Source: an uncultured Gammaproteobacteria bacterium
Lineage (GTDB): Bacteria; Pseudomonadota; Gammaproteobacteria; Arenicellales; Poriferihabitantaceae
Reading direction: 5' to 3'
Assembly (NCBI GenBank): GCA_937992195.1
Contig: CALKKV010000017.1
Coordinates: forward strand, 1 to 64,000
DNA: 64,000 nucleotides
Below are positions 34,840-43,844 of this stretch, piece by piece. The translations under genes were made by a program, and so were the position numbers. The stretch's first letter is position 1, and every line of letters starts with the position of its first letter. The notes under the pieces were generated by a model that was not told the origin of the DNA, searched no databases, and worked only from the letters and a program-made list of their open reading frames with translations.

Positions 34840-35469
34840 CTATCCGATCTTTGAAAGCTTGAGCAGTTTTTTTAAATCCTTACGCAGCTTGGATGGATCC
34901 AGTGTTGCCGGCAACGCCATCATAATGTTACCCAATGGGTCCACCAATAGTGCGTCATGCGGCCCCAGCTTTTCTCGCTCCACAACTGGCGTCAGTTGCG
35001 TATCTAACCCCTCGGTAATGCGCAATACCAACATCCCATCCGGATGATCTCGTCCGATCGTATCAAGTAAAGAGACATTGCTCCCCAAAATGACGCGCTG
35101 CACCCGATTTGCATCTCTACCAAGACCCAAACGGGTTTGCCTCGTGTTATACAGCGATACCTCGCATTGCTCGTCACATTGGCCAGCCAGTCGATGAATA
35201 ATTGTCCAACGACCCTTCATAGTTTCGTTTGTCAGCTCTTCCTGGTTAAGCTGCAGGTTGGTGAACGGCTGAAGAGTCACTATTGGCTCAATTAATGGCG
35301 CATTATTCACGCGCTTTCCAGAGTCTAGCAGCTGCGGAAAGAAATAATAGCTGACGATTGCAACGAAAAAAGGCACAAAAAAGAAACCCAGTATTGTGAG
35401 CATCTTTACGCGACTTCGTCTTATCGCTTCTTTTGAACTGGAGTCAGTCTGGCTTGTGTTTTCAGTCAT
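34840..35469 (-). CDS. Membrane-anchored SCO-like protein of the cytochrome oxidase cluster
   Basis: From the ATG at 35469 the protein has 209 residues. A membrane helix at about residues 22-42 (MLTILGFFFVPFFVAIVSYYFF) is followed by a periplasmic domain. The domain contains LAGQCDEQCEVSLYNTRQTRLGLGRD, a C-x3-C motif like that of SCO/thioredoxin-type copper chaperones. Similar genes lie between SURF1 and ctaA in Pseudomonas cox clusters. A role in copper or thiol handling during CuA assembly is likely but unproven. An upstream extension of 32 residues is possible but does not look coding. Confidence 0.75.
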   Translation of the reverse strand: MTENTSQTDSSSKEAIRRSRVKMLTILGFFFVPFFVAIVSYYFFPQLLDSGKRVNNAPLIEPIVTLQPFTNLQLNQEELTNETMKGRWTIIHRLAGQCDEQCEVSLYNTRQTRLGLGRDANRVQRVILGSNVSLLDTIGRDHPDGMLVLRITEGLDTQLTPVVEREKLGPHDALLVDPLGNIMMALPATLDPSKLRKDLKKLLKLSKIG

Positions 35470-35498
35470 TGAGAATTCTTTATTTCTATACCCATAAG

Positions 35499-36209
35499 TT
35501 AGGTCGGCGCTCGACGTCGCCAGACCAAACCAAAGATCATAAGCGTGATCGCAAGCCCCCACCATTGCGCGGTGTAGGCATAGTGTCTCTCAGCAGAAAT
35601 CGTGCCCGCTTTCCAGATTTGCAGAAAGCTGGCTGCATGGTTCGAATCCAACACCAACACTGCCGACATAAGCCTGCGGTCTAATAACTCAGATAGTGCC
35701 GAAAAATCATAGTACAAGAACCGAAGCGGCTGGGTAAGCGGCTTGACCACGCTCTCGCCAAGGGTAAAACCCGTTTGTGGCAGGTACAGTTGCCCCACTG
35801 GCGCTTCTTCGAGAGGTTGCGACAATAGATTCGCATTCACCTCGCCCGCTTCAATAGATTGCTTATGAATCCAGCCCCGATTTACCAGCATCCACTGCTG
35901 ATCCTTAGCAAGCTCAAATGGCACCAACACCTCAAAACCCGGTTGACCCTGATGCAATCGGTTCTCTAATAGAAGTGTCTTTTCGTATAACCATTTTCCA
36001 TTCAGCTCAGCCCTGCGATAGGTGACATCCTGCCATGCAATTCGTCGATCCACTGATAGTGGCGCCAGGATATTGCCTTCGCTGGTCTGCGTAGCGATCG
36101 CTGCTTTCTCCAAACCTCGGTTCAACTGCCACAAACCAAGCGTGAACAATATTGCCAAACTGACAGTGAATAACAGGTAACCCAATGCAGTCTTTACATT
36201 TATAATCAT
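35499..36209 (-). CDS. SURF1 family cytochrome oxidase assembly protein
   Basis: This 236-residue protein has the SURF1 layout of one N-terminal helix (LGYLLFTVSLAILFTLGLWQLNRG), a periplasmic domain and one C-terminal helix (YAYTAQWWGLAITLMIFGLVW). Conserved pieces include the RRAELNGKWLYEKTLLLENR region and VLVPFELAKDQQWMLVNRGW. SURF1 helps insert heme a into subunit I. It lies 29 bp upstream of the SCO-like gene and is divergent from the DUF2909 gene. Confidence 0.92.
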   Translation of the reverse strand: MIINVKTALGYLLFTVSLAILFTLGLWQLNRGLEKAAIATQTSEGNILAPLSVDRRIAWQDVTYRRAELNGKWLYEKTLLLENRLHQGQPGFEVLVPFELAKDQQWMLVNRGWIHKQSIEAGEVNANLLSQPLEEAPVGQLYLPQTGFTLGESVVKPLTQPLRFLYYDFSALSELLDRRLMSAVLVLDSNHAASFLQIWKAGTISAERHYAYTAQWWGLAITLMIFGLVWRRRAPT

Positions 36210-36269
36210 CTCTCTCCGCTAAGCTCTGCTTGGCAAACCGACAGCAGCCCTGGCAACCAAACCACTATC

Positions 36270-36482
36270 ATGCTTTTGTTTAAACTCATTATCGTATTGC
36301 TGCTTATTTTCATTATGGTTAGCTTGTTTACCGCGCTGTTTTACATGGTTAAAAGCCCGGACAACGCCGCTACAGTCGTGAAGTCGCTAACAATTCGAAT
36401 CGGCCTGTCTCTATTTTTGTTGGTTCTTATCCTTATCGGTGCCCATTTTGGTGTTATTGAGCCCCATGGATTTGGTGAATAA
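36270..36482 (+). CDS. Twin transmembrane protein (DUF2909)
   Basis: This 70-residue protein has two membrane helices (LIIVLLLIFIMVSLFTALFYMV and IGLSLFLLVLILIGAHFGVI) joined by a short polar loop with KSPDNAATVVKSLTIR. This is the DUF2909 pattern found in most gammaproteobacterial cox clusters between subunit III and SURF1. Its function is unknown, but the constant location points to oxidase assembly. It runs opposite to the rest of the cluster and ends in a shared terminator. Confidence 0.88.
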   Translation: MLLFKLIIVLLLIFIMVSLFTALFYMVKSPDNAATVVKSLTIRIGLSLFLLVLILIGAHFGVIEPHGFGE

Positions 36483-36510
36483 CTAAATTTGATTCTCTAC
36501 TGCACCAATA

Positions 36511-36538
36511 AAAAACGCTGCTAAAAAGCAGCGTTTTT
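36511..36538. terminator. Bidirectional terminator between DUF2909 and coxC
   Basis: An ACGCTGC/GCAGCGT stem is flanked by A5 on one side and T5 on the other, so it is usable by both converging transcripts. Confidence 0.8.
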
Positions 36539-36573
36539 CATAGCGATTCATGTCGAATCTGTTTAGCGCTAGC

Positions 36574-37440
36574 CTACAGAATATAGACGAAAATAAACAG
36601 CCCAAGCCAGACAACGTCAACGAAGTGCCAGTACCATGCCGCTGCTTCGAAGGCGAAATGACGTTCTGGAGTAAAGTGTCCACGCATCGCGCGTAGTAAC
36701 ACAACCAGCAGAATGATCGCGCCCATGGTTACGTGAAAACCGTGAAAGCCTGTCAGCATAAAGAATGTCGAGCCATAAATACCGCTCTGTAGTGTCATAC
36801 CTTCATGGTAGGCCTCTTGATATTCAACCGCCTGGAAGTAAACGAAGATAAAACCCAGGAGTACGGTCGCAGCAAGACCCCAGATAAAACGCTTTCTGTC
36901 GTTTTTAATTACCGCATGGTGGGCAATGGTTACGGTGATACCAGAGGTCAAAAGGATCGCTGTATTTAAAATCGGCAGTGGCCACCATCCCATGTGGAAA
37001 TCACTACCACCCATGTCGGCCGGACCGTTGGTTGGCCAAATCTCGGAGAAGGTGCTCCACAGCCAGGTATGGGTATTTGCACCCGCGCCTTCACCCAGAA
37101 TCCATGGCACAGAAAATACCCGGGCGTAAAACAATGCACCGAAGAATGCCGCAAAAAACATCACTTCGGAGAAGATGAACCAGCTCATGCCCAAACGGAA
37201 AGACTTATCTTCCCATGGCTTGTACTGGCCACTCTCACTTTCACGAATTACAGTGCCAAACCACCCGAACATCATGATGACTAGCATCAAAAGCCCGATG
37301 TAGAAAACCGGCTCTCCAAGGGCATGCTGATTGAGCCAGCCAGCAAGCCCTCCAGTTGTTGTAGCTAATGCAACTGATCCTAACAGCGGCCAGTAAGCGC
37401 CATCTGGCACGTAATAATGGTTTTCAGCAGAACTTGCCAT
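36574..37440 (-). CDS. coxC: Cytochrome c oxidase subunit III
   Basis: This 288-residue protein has seven membrane helices. It is the third core subunit of the aa3-type oxidase and stabilises proton uptake. Typical sequences are YYVPDGAYWPLLGSVAL at the N-terminus, the lipid-binding FRLGMSWFIFSEVMFFAAFFGALFY region, and LTGFHGFHVTMGAIILLVV. It ends in AAAWYWHFVDVVWLGLFIFVYIL. It is the last gene of the coxB-coxA-small protein-ctaG-coxC run. Confidence 0.96.
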   Translation of the reverse strand: MASSAENHYYVPDGAYWPLLGSVALATTTGGLAGWLNQHALGEPVFYIGLLMLVIMMFGWFGTVIRESESGQYKPWEDKSFRLGMSWFIFSEVMFFAAFFGALFYARVFSVPWILGEGAGANTHTWLWSTFSEIWPTNGPADMGGSDFHMGWWPLPILNTAILLTSGITVTIAHHAVIKNDRKRFIWGLAATVLLGFIFVYFQAVEYQEAYHEGMTLQSGIYGSTFFMLTGFHGFHVTMGAIILLVVLLRAMRGHFTPERHFAFEAAAWYWHFVDVVWLGLFIFVYIL

Positions 37441-37470
37441 CTTAGTAAACCTCGATTCTCTAAATTCGTA

Positions 37471-38049
37471 TTAAATCTTTTTGGTAATGTCGAAAAACGT
37501 GTACGACAAGGTCACGGTATCCACATCAGCAGGAAGGTCCGGATCAACGATAAAAACCAACGGCATATCGAGAGTTTGACCAGGATCAAATGTTTGGGTC
37601 ACAAAACAGAAACATTCTGTTTTATTGAAATGACTTGCAGCGCGCCCCGGGGACACACTTGGAACAGCCTGACCGACGAGCTCTTTTTGCAGTTTATTGG
37701 TAGCGGTATAACTGGTTTTATACTGCTTACCAGGGTGTACCATCATACTGGTCACTGTGGGCGCGAACTCCCATGGCGCATACTGGTTCAGACTACCGCT
37801 AAACTCTACCTTTACTAACCGATTCGGATCGACTTTGATCGCAGATGCTTCAGCAACGCTAATCGTGCCGGTCTTGCCGTTTAAACCTGTGATGTCGCAC
37901 AAAATATTGTAAATCGGCACCATCAAGTATCCGAAGCCGAACATCAACACCGGAATCAAAAACAAAACAGGCAGGCTCACATTCCCTTTGTTACGTCGGG
38001 TTGCGTCTGATTTGCTATTAGCGCCAGGCTGGTTTGATCGTTTATTCAT
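37471..38049 (-). CDS. ctaG: Cytochrome c oxidase copper chaperone CtaG/Cox11
   Basis: This 192-residue protein delivers copper to the CuB site of subunit I. One N-terminal helix (VSLPVLFLIPVLMFGFGYLMVPIYNILCDITGLNGKTG) is followed by a periplasmic immunoglobulin-like domain. The copper-binding motif is FNKTECFCFVTQTFDPGQTLDMPLVFIVDPDLP, with the Cys-Phe-Cys pair. It lies between the small membrane protein and subunit III. Confidence 0.96.
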   Translation of the reverse strand: MNKRSNQPGANSKSDATRRNKGNVSLPVLFLIPVLMFGFGYLMVPIYNILCDITGLNGKTGTISVAEASAIKVDPNRLVKVEFSGSLNQYAPWEFAPTVTSMMVHPGKQYKTSYTATNKLQKELVGQAVPSVSPGRAASHFNKTECFCFVTQTFDPGQTLDMPLVFIVDPDLPADVDTVTLSYTFFDITKKI

Positions 38050-38078
38050 ATCTTGAATTTTCAGAAAGCTATTCTCTT

Positions 38079-38177
38079 TTAACTAGCGGCGCTTCTCATC
38101 AGCAGCAAAAAGCCGAAGTAGATGCAGATAGCTATGGCAAATAAAATAGTCACCGTAATTTTGACGTTCTTCTTCAC
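38079..38177 (-). CDS. Small membrane protein between coxA and ctaG
   Basis: This 32-residue peptide starts at GTG 38177 after a GCGGA-type ribosome site. A TTG at 38204 would add nine residues. After a basic start (KKNVKITV) it has one helix, ILFAIAICIYFGFLLLM, and ends RSAAS. Position and size match the very small 'cytochrome oxidase small assembly' proteins seen at this place in many proteobacterial cox operons. I cannot confirm homology by eye. It lies 29 bp before ctaG and after a hairpin that follows coxA. Confidence 0.6.
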   Translation of the reverse strand: MKKNVKITVTILFAIAICIYFGFLLLMRSAAS

Positions 38178-38253
38178 TTTTATTCCGCTAAAGCCATGGC
38201 TCAACGCGTTTAAATTCTCACTGTTGCGATGTTTCTACCGCTTAAAATAACTT

Positions 38254-38285
38254 GAGGGTTTGGCCAACCTAATGTCCAAACCCTC
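38254..38285 (-). terminator. Intercistronic hairpin after coxA
   Basis: A perfect 10-bp stem, GAGGGTTTGG/CCAAACCCTC, with a 12-base loop starts 7 bp past the coxA stop. It is followed by AAGTTATTTT with only a weak T-run. It probably lowers read-through or protects the coxBA mRNA end, so that subunits are made in excess of assembly factors. Confidence 0.65.
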
Positions 38286-38292
38286 AGTCTCT

Positions 38293-39879
38293 TTACTTTA
38301 CGACAGGCTGATCACTAAACGAGTGGTAGGGTGGAGGTGAAGACAGCGTCCACTCCAAGCCTTCTGCTCCTTCCCATACCTGATCCGTGGCTTTCTTACC
38401 GCCTTTAACGCATTTCACAAGAACGACGACAAAGATAAGTTGAGAGAAACCAAACCCGAATGCGCCGATGGTAGAAATCGCGTTGAAGTCCGCAAATTGT
38501 ACGGCATAGTCTGGAATACGACGTGGCATCCCAGCAAGACCAACAAAGTGCATTGGGAAGAACAGCAGGTTCACAAAGATTGTTGAGATCCAGAAATGCG
38601 CTTTACCCAACTTTTCGTCATACATATTGCCGGTCCACTTTGGTATCCAGTAGTAAACCGCGGCAACAATACCGAAGATAGCGCCAGGCACGAGAACATA
38701 GTGGAAATGCGCAACAACGAAATAGGTATCATGGTACTGGAAATCAACCGGGGCTAACGCCAGCATAACGCCGGAGAATCCACCGATAGTAAACATAATG
38801 ACAAAACCGAGGGCAAACAGCATTGGGGTTTCAAATGTCATCGCCCCGCCCCACATTGTCGCTACCCAGTTAAACACTTTCACTCCGGTAGGCACCGCGA
38901 TCAACATCGTGGCGAACATAAAGAACAACTCACCGGACAGCGGCATACCCACGGTGAACATGTGGTGCGCCCATACGATAAACGACAACAGTGCGATTGA
39001 AGAGGTGGCGTAAACCATGGAAGCATAGCCAAACAACTTCTTACGCGAGAAAGTTGGAATGATCTCGGAAACAATACCGAACGACGGCAGAATCAGGATG
39101 TATACCTCAGGATGACCGAAGAACCAGAAAATATGCTGGAACATAACCGGGTCACCACCACCGGCAGCGCTGAAAAAGGCTGTGCCAAAAAACTTATCGG
39201 TCAATAACATGGTAACCGCGCCCGCAAGCACCGGCATAACCGCAATCAGAAGGTAGGCGGTAATAAACCAGGTCCAAACAAACAGCGGCATCTTCATAAA
39301 CGTCATGCCTGGAGCACGCAAGTTCATGATGGTAGCGACAATATTAATCGCACCCATAATCGAAGATATACCGAGGATATGGATCGAGAAAATCAGAAAT
39401 GGAAATCCATTACCGCCCTGCAATGACAGGGGTGGATAAAGTGTCCAGCCACCTGCTGGTCCGCCGCCATCCATAAAAAGGGTGGACAGCATCATGCTGA
39501 AGCCGAACGGCAAAATCCAAAAGCTCCAGTTATTCATTCGCGGTAACGCCATATCGGGCGCACCAATCATGATCGGCACCATCCAGTTTGCTAAACCGAC
39601 AAACGCTGGCATTACCACGCCGAAAATCATAATCAGCGCGTGCATGGTGGTCATCTGGTTGAAGAAGTGCGGGTCGACAACCTGGAGGCCGGGCTGGAAT
39701 AACTCAGCTCGAATGATCAAAGCCATAAAACCGCCGATAAAAAACATAATCAGCGAAAACCACAAATACAGCGTGCCGATGTCTTTGTGGTTTGTGGTGG
39801 TCACCCAACGCAACAAGCCTGGTGCTGGCCCATGGTGGTGGTCGTCATGATGATCTGTATCAGTCAATGCTGCATTCAT
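38293..39879 (-). CDS. coxA: Cytochrome c oxidase subunit I
   Basis: This 528-residue heme-copper subunit holds heme a, heme a3 and CuB and pumps protons. Twelve helices are expected. Visible landmarks are [14 protein letters not shown], the low-spin heme ligand region [11 protein letters not shown], and [19 protein letters not shown] with the CuB His and the cross-linked Tyr. [12 protein letters not shown] and [21 protein letters not shown], with the a3 and a ligands, follow. The Tyr-containing HPEVY form marks a type A oxidase. A His-rich N-terminus (DHHDDHHHG) is notable. It is co-transcribed with coxB 33 bp upstream. Confidence 0.97.
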   Translation of the reverse strand: MNAALTDTDHHDDHHHGPAPGLLRWVTTTNHKDIGTLYLWFSLIMFFIGGFMALIIRAELFQPGLQVVDPHFFNQMTTMHALIMIFGVVMPAFVGLANWMVPIMIGAPDMALPRMNNWSFWILPFGFSMMLSTLFMDGGGPAGGWTLYPPLSLQGGNGFPFLIFSIHILGISSIMGAINIVATIMNLRAPGMTFMKMPLFVWTWFITAYLLIAVMPVLAGAVTMLLTDKFFGTAFFSAAGGGDPVMFQHIFWFFGHPEVYILILPSFGIVSEIIPTFSRKKLFGYASMVYATSSIALLSFIVWAHHMFTVGMPLSGELFFMFATMLIAVPTGVKVFNWVATMWGGAMTFETPMLFALGFVIMFTIGGFSGVMLALAPVDFQYHDTYFVVAHFHYVLVPGAIFGIVAAVYYWIPKWTGNMYDEKLGKAHFWISTIFVNLLFFPMHFVGLAGMPRRIPDYAVQFADFNAISTIGAFGFGFSQLIFVVVLVKCVKGGKKATDQVWEGAEGLEWTLSSPPPYHSFSDQPVVK

Positions 39880-39912
39880 CTGTTAATCCTCGAAACTTAA
39901 ATAGCTAATCTT

Positions 39913-40743
39913 TTAATTGGTGGTGGCGAGCTGCTGACCCGATTCCTTGGATTCAATCTGGCTTGCCAACCATTGATTGAATTCGGATTTCTCAACCACT
40001 TCCACCACTACCGGCATAAAACCATGGTCGCGTCCGCATAATTCGGTGCATTGACCGCGGTAGGTACCGGTTTCATTGACTTTGGTCCACATGGTGTTGA
40101 TAAAGCCCGGTATCGCATCTTTCTTGATTGCAAAATCAGGAATCCACCAGGAATGAATAACATCATTGGCGGTCAATAAAAACCGAACCTTGGTGTCTAC
40201 TGGAATTACCAGCGGCTTATCCACATCGAGCAAATAGTTTTCAACGGTATTGACATCAATGTCAGATCCGATCACGCGGGCCTGGCGACTTTCTTCTGCC
40301 AGGGTGCTGAAAAAGCTCACTCCGGAATCTGGATATTCGTATTCCCACTTCCACTGGTATCCGGTGATCTTGATCGTTAGCTCAGAGTTACTGTCGTCTT
40401 CTTGTTCAATCAGGGTATACGCTGCAGGAATGGCCAATACGATCAAGATAATAAATGGAATAACGGTCCAGACAATTTCCACCGCGGTACTTTCATGGAA
40501 TGTTGCCGGTGTAACGCCTTTAGATTTTCGGTGTTTTATGATGCTGTAAGTCATCGCACCAAATACAGCTAACGCCACAACACACATGATCCAAAACGCC
40601 AGCATGTGCATTTCAAATACCTTGTGACTGATATCGGTTACTCCCCTGGGCAAGTTATAGCCCCATTCCGCCAGTGCTGCTGGCGATACCAGAAACGCAC
40701 TTAGAAGCGCGATCGACGCCAGCGCTTTGATCAATACTCTCAT
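39913..40743 (-). CDS. coxB: Cytochrome c oxidase subunit II
   Basis: This 276-residue subunit takes electrons from cytochrome c through the dinuclear CuA centre. A signal peptide (ALASIALLSAFLVSPAALAEWG) is followed by two helices and a periplasmic cupredoxin domain. The CuA ligands are in VIHSWWIPDFAIK and GQCTELCGRDHGFMPVVVEV (C-x3-C-x3-H-x2-M). The aromatic electron-entry patch QWKWEYEYPD is present. There is no fused cytochrome c domain. It is the first gene of the oxidase run. Confidence 0.97.
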   Translation of the reverse strand: MRVLIKALASIALLSAFLVSPAALAEWGYNLPRGVTDISHKVFEMHMLAFWIMCVVALAVFGAMTYSIIKHRKSKGVTPATFHESTAVEIVWTVIPFIILIVLAIPAAYTLIEQEDDSNSELTIKITGYQWKWEYEYPDSGVSFFSTLAEESRQARVIGSDIDVNTVENYLLDVDKPLVIPVDTKVRFLLTANDVIHSWWIPDFAIKKDAIPGFINTMWTKVNETGTYRGQCTELCGRDHGFMPVVVEVVEKSEFNQWLASQIESKESGQQLATTN

Positions 40744-41057
40744 TGGAAATCTAAACCCTAAAATTTTAAAACTAATTAAACTGCTCTGCCTTCGCGCTCG
40801 GCAAGGGCGGTAATTTGTTCCGGCACCTGTAAATTTCTTAACGGGAAGGTTTTCCGCTAACCACCCCCAAAATCAGACAAATCGACAAATCGTGCCAATC
40901 AAGCGAAGCTACGCATTTATGCCGAATTTTCGCGCTCCGATTATAGCCAACTCACTCGCAACATTACATAAAATTGTTGGCGTAAGTACCTCATTCTGCG
41001 CTATTCGTGAGGCATTCTGCATCGCAGAGGGTGCTACGGGCGCTTGCGAGCGCCAAG
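40744..41057. other. cox upstream region
   Basis: These 314 bp between coxB and the DUF2970 gene have no convincing protein frame. They hold the probable cox promoter (40940-40945) and about 190 nt of leader. Confidence 0.5.
40940..40945 (-). promoter_or_regulatory. Probable -10 element of the cox operon
   Basis: The minus strand reads TATAAT, a perfect sigma-70 -10 hexamer, about 200 bp upstream of the coxB start. The -35 at 17-bp spacing is weak (TGTAAT), so an activator may be needed. Confidence 0.4.
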
Positions 41058-41309
41058 TTAACCAACGCCAGCCGGCGCAGTCGCTAACATATACTGCACT
41101 GCGCCAAGTACTGCAGCCATAAAAAGCAGCAAAAGAATGATGCCTGCGATCAGGAAATGCACGAATTTTCCACTAGAGAAGTCGCGCTCGCGGTTTTTAT
41201 TGCTCTGCACCCCAAAGAAGGCCGCAAATACGCTTTTCATGACATTGACGAAACCAATACCCTCAGTTTCCCCAGTCTCACCTTCTCGGCTGTTTGTTTG
41301 CTCTTCCAT
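41058..41309 (-). CDS. DUF2970 family small membrane protein
   Basis: From the ATG at 41309, with AAGG 6 bp upstream, the protein has 83 residues. Its core, NVMKSVFAAFFGVQSNKNRERDFSSGKFVHFLIAGIILLLLFMAAVL, is the DUF2970 signature. One membrane helix follows a soluble N-terminus. The function is unknown, and the family is common next to respiratory genes in gammaproteobacteria. It lies between ctaB and coxB. An upstream in-frame extension overlaps ctaB and is not supported. Confidence 0.85.
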   Translation of the reverse strand: MEEQTNSREGETGETEGIGFVNVMKSVFAAFFGVQSNKNRERDFSSGKFVHFLIAGIILLLLFMAAVLGAVQYMLATAPAGVG

Positions 41310-41353
41310 TGTTTGCCTTAGTCGTCTATCAATCCTGCGAATCAGCCCGCAAC

Positions 41354-42262
41354 TTAATTCAAAAACCAAGCGCGAATCGCGATACGCGCATAGTGATCCA
41401 CAAGGAAAAAACCAAACAGGGCACTGAGATAAAATATCGAATAGCCAAAGGTCTTCATCGCGAATTCGTCACCCTCCCCACGGTAGAGTTTCATCGCGTA
41501 GTAAACGAAGCCGATGCCAAGGGATATCGCTCCCGCTAGATAAATTGTGCCACTCATTTTTATGAGGAAAGGCATGATCGTAATCACCACCAGCAAAATC
41601 GTGTACAGCAACACATGGAGCTTGGTAAAGGCAATCCCGTGGGTCACAGGTAACATCGGAACCCCTGCTTTGGCATAGTCGTCGCGGCGCTTGATTGCCA
41701 GCGCCCAGAAATGTGGCGGCGTCCAGATAAAAATAATCAAAAACAGCAGCAGAGCTTCACTATGGAGCTCACCGGTTACCGCGGTCCAGCCGAGCACCGG
41801 CGGCGCGGCGCCCGCAGCACCGCCCAATACGATATTCTGCGGTGTCGAACGCTTGAGAAACATGGTGTAAATCACCGCATAGCCAATCATTGAGGCCAGG
41901 GTCAGAGCAGCCGTTATCAGGTTGACAAAGGTCAGCAAAATAACCATGGAAACTACCGCAAGGCTAAGGGCAAAAACCAACGCATTATTGCCTTCGATAT
42001 TGCCTTGGGGTAGTGGCCTATTGCTGGTGCGCTCCATCCGGGCGTCAATTTCCTGATCGACCCAGTGGTTGATCGCGGCCCCTGCCGACGCCGCCATTCC
42101 AATGCCGATCAGGCCCCAAAACCAGGCGTTAAAAGGAATCCAGCTCTCGGTCGACAAAAACATGCCGACCGCTGCAGTAAATACGATTAGCGCCACCACT
42201 TTGGGCTTACACAGCTCAAAATAGTCGCGCCAGTTCAGGCGTGCCGCAGTAATCTCAAGCAT
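41354..42262 (-). CDS. ctaB: Protoheme IX farnesyltransferase (heme O synthase, CtaB)
   Basis: This 302-residue UbiA-family enzyme adds a farnesyl chain to heme B, making heme O, the precursor of heme A for the oxidase. I choose the ATG at 42262, which overlaps the end of the DUF2244 gene and starts LEITAARLNWRDYFELCKPKVV. The catalytic Asp motif is NHWVDQEIDARMERTSNRPLPQG, and the second is the conserved YTMFLKRSTPQNIVLGGAAGAAPP region. About nine helices are expected. CtaA, needed to convert heme O to heme A, is not in the window. Confidence 0.95.
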   Translation of the reverse strand: MLEITAARLNWRDYFELCKPKVVALIVFTAAVGMFLSTESWIPFNAWFWGLIGIGMAASAGAAINHWVDQEIDARMERTSNRPLPQGNIEGNNALVFALSLAVVSMVILLTFVNLITAALTLASMIGYAVIYTMFLKRSTPQNIVLGGAAGAAPPVLGWTAVTGELHSEALLLFLIIFIWTPPHFWALAIKRRDDYAKAGVPMLPVTHGIAFTKLHVLLYTILLVVITIMPFLIKMSGTIYLAGAISLGIGFVYYAMKLYRGEGDEFAMKTFGYSIFYLSALFGFFLVDHYARIAIRAWFLN

Positions 42263-42773
42263 TGGGCATAGTCTCAACATGGCGCTGCATGATAATTGCC
42301 TGTCGGATAGCGTCCGCCAGTCCACTGCGTTCCTCATCAGTTAAGCACTGGCCAATTTCTACCCAACGACCGGAAGAACCTAACAGTAGTCGATGGGGAT
42401 ACCAGCGATGGTTAGGTTTTCTCAAATCCACCTGTGACCAATAAAGCGGAAACGACCACTCTGCATCCTTATTTCTCTCTATATGGGCGATTGTCACTTT
42501 ATTGTTTGCGATCGATACTTTCTCAATATAACAGGCCCGCTTCTTTACCAATTGAACCATTACAACCAAAAAACCCAACTCAAGCAGGGTGAAGGGCAGT
42601 ACCATCCAGAAACCCAGCCAAGCCAGGCGCAACGCAATGATCATACTCACCAAAACCAGCACGCCAAGAAACCACGGCCAACTTCGGCAAGGGTAAGAAG
42701 CATTCGGTCTGATGGTAAATTCGGTAGCTTGTTGTTCCACTGCTCTGAACTGGGGCTTTACGTGGGATTCCAA
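42255..42773 (-). CDS. DUF2244 family membrane protein
   Basis: This 172-residue protein has two adjacent helices near residues 35-75 (WPWFLGVLVLVSMIIALRLAWLGFWMVLPFTLLELGFLVVMV). A soluble C-terminus follows with VSIANNKVTIAHIERNKDAEWSFPLYWSQVDLRKPNHRWYPHRLLLGSSGRWVEIGQCLTDEER in order, the DUF2244 pattern. Its function is unknown. The family usually sits beside heme-copper oxidase genes. It is translationally coupled to ctaB by an 8-bp overlap. Confidence 0.85.
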   Translation of the reverse strand: MESHVKPQFRAVEQQATEFTIRPNASYPCRSWPWFLGVLVLVSMIIALRLAWLGFWMVLPFTLLELGFLVVMVQLVKKRACYIEKVSIANNKVTIAHIERNKDAEWSFPLYWSQVDLRKPNHRWYPHRLLLGSSGRWVEIGQCLTDEERSGLADAIRQAIIMQRHVETMPNA

Positions 42774-42889
42774 TCGGGCGCGGAGTGTATCAAAACCAAA
42801 CGCCGGATTTATAGTTATCTGTTAGTGTATCAAATTGAGCCGACTCCTTAGCCAGAATACAATTTCAATCGCTTATTTCTCTGATCGCC

Positions 42890-43843
42890 ATGCAAAATAC
42901 CTCTAATAATTCCCGAACCAAAGTTCTGGTCAAGTCCGATTTTGACCGCTATGCGGAGTGGGAGCTGTATTTTGGGCGATTCAACATCGACATTGTGCGA
43001 TGGGAGGACCGCCAGGAACACCTGCAAACGTTGCGTTTCGCCTTGGTATGGCAGCCTGAACCAGGAAGCCTGGCTGAGCTACCTGCCCTTGAGGTGATTT
43101 TTTCAATCGGCGCCGGGGTTGACCATCTCAAAGGGGAGAATATCGTCCCTGAAGGCATTCCAATCGTTCGCATGGTTCAGGACTCACTGACATCGGGTAT
43201 GGTGGAGTATATCTGCTATCAAATACTCGCTCTCCACCGAGACATGTACCAGTATGCGCGGGATCAAAAGGCAGCGGTATGGAAGCCGGTTACCTACGCG
43301 CTGCCCAAGGAACGTACCATTGGCATTCTTGGGTTAGGCGTCCTCGGTAGCGCGGTGGGGCGGGCGCTGCAACAATTTGGCTTTAATATTATTGGCTGGA
43401 GTCGCAGCGAAAAATCTATCGACAATATTCAATCCTATTATGGCGACGCTCAGCTGGAAGCATTCCTCGAAAAAACCGATTACCTGGTTTGCTTGCTACC
43501 AAATACCCTTGAAACTACAGGCATATTGAACCAAAAGACGCTTTCTACTTTGCCAAAGGGAGCCTATGTGATTAACGCTGGCCGCGGAACCGCAGTGGTG
43601 GATAATGACTTGATTGCAGCACTGCAATCCGGACATATTGCCGGCGCAGCGCTCGACGTTTTCAATCTTGAGCCGCTGTCATCCGATCATCCCTACTGGC
43701 AAATGGAGAATGTGTTTATTACCCCGCATATTGCCAGCATGACCCATCCCGAAGGTAGTGCGGCCCATGTTGCGCAGAATATCGGTCGCTATCTCGAAGG
43801 AAAGCCCCTCACCCATCTGGCGGATCTCAAGCGGGGTTATTAA
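42890..43843 (+). CDS. D-2-hydroxyacid dehydrogenase (glyoxylate/hydroxypyruvate reductase A-like)
   Basis: This 317-residue NAD(P)-dependent enzyme is of the GhrA type and reduces glyoxylate or hydroxypyruvate. The Rossmann loop is TIGILGLGVLGSAVGRALQ near residue 145. The catalytic Arg lies in YVINAGRGTAVVDNDL, the Glu in ALDVFNLEPLSSDHPYW, and the His in VFITPHIASMTHPEG. The N-terminal part (FSIGAGVDHL) is also typical. It is followed after one base by a DksA/TraR-type gene on the same strand. Confidence 0.9.
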   Translation: MQNTSNNSRTKVLVKSDFDRYAEWELYFGRFNIDIVRWEDRQEHLQTLRFALVWQPEPGSLAELPALEVIFSIGAGVDHLKGENIVPEGIPIVRMVQDSLTSGMVEYICYQILALHRDMYQYARDQKAAVWKPVTYALPKERTIGILGLGVLGSAVGRALQQFGFNIIGWSRSEKSIDNIQSYYGDAQLEAFLEKTDYLVCLLPNTLETTGILNQKTLSTLPKGAYVINAGRGTAVVDNDLIAALQSGHIAGAALDVFNLEPLSSDHPYWQMENVFITPHIASMTHPEGSAAHVAQNIGRYLEGKPLTHLADLKRGY

Positions 43844-43844
43844 C

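Noticed and set aside
40892..41122. Plus-strand frame (76 codons) upstream of coxB
   Set aside because: It lies opposite to the cox promoter region and runs into the DUF2970 gene antisense. There is no support beyond being open.
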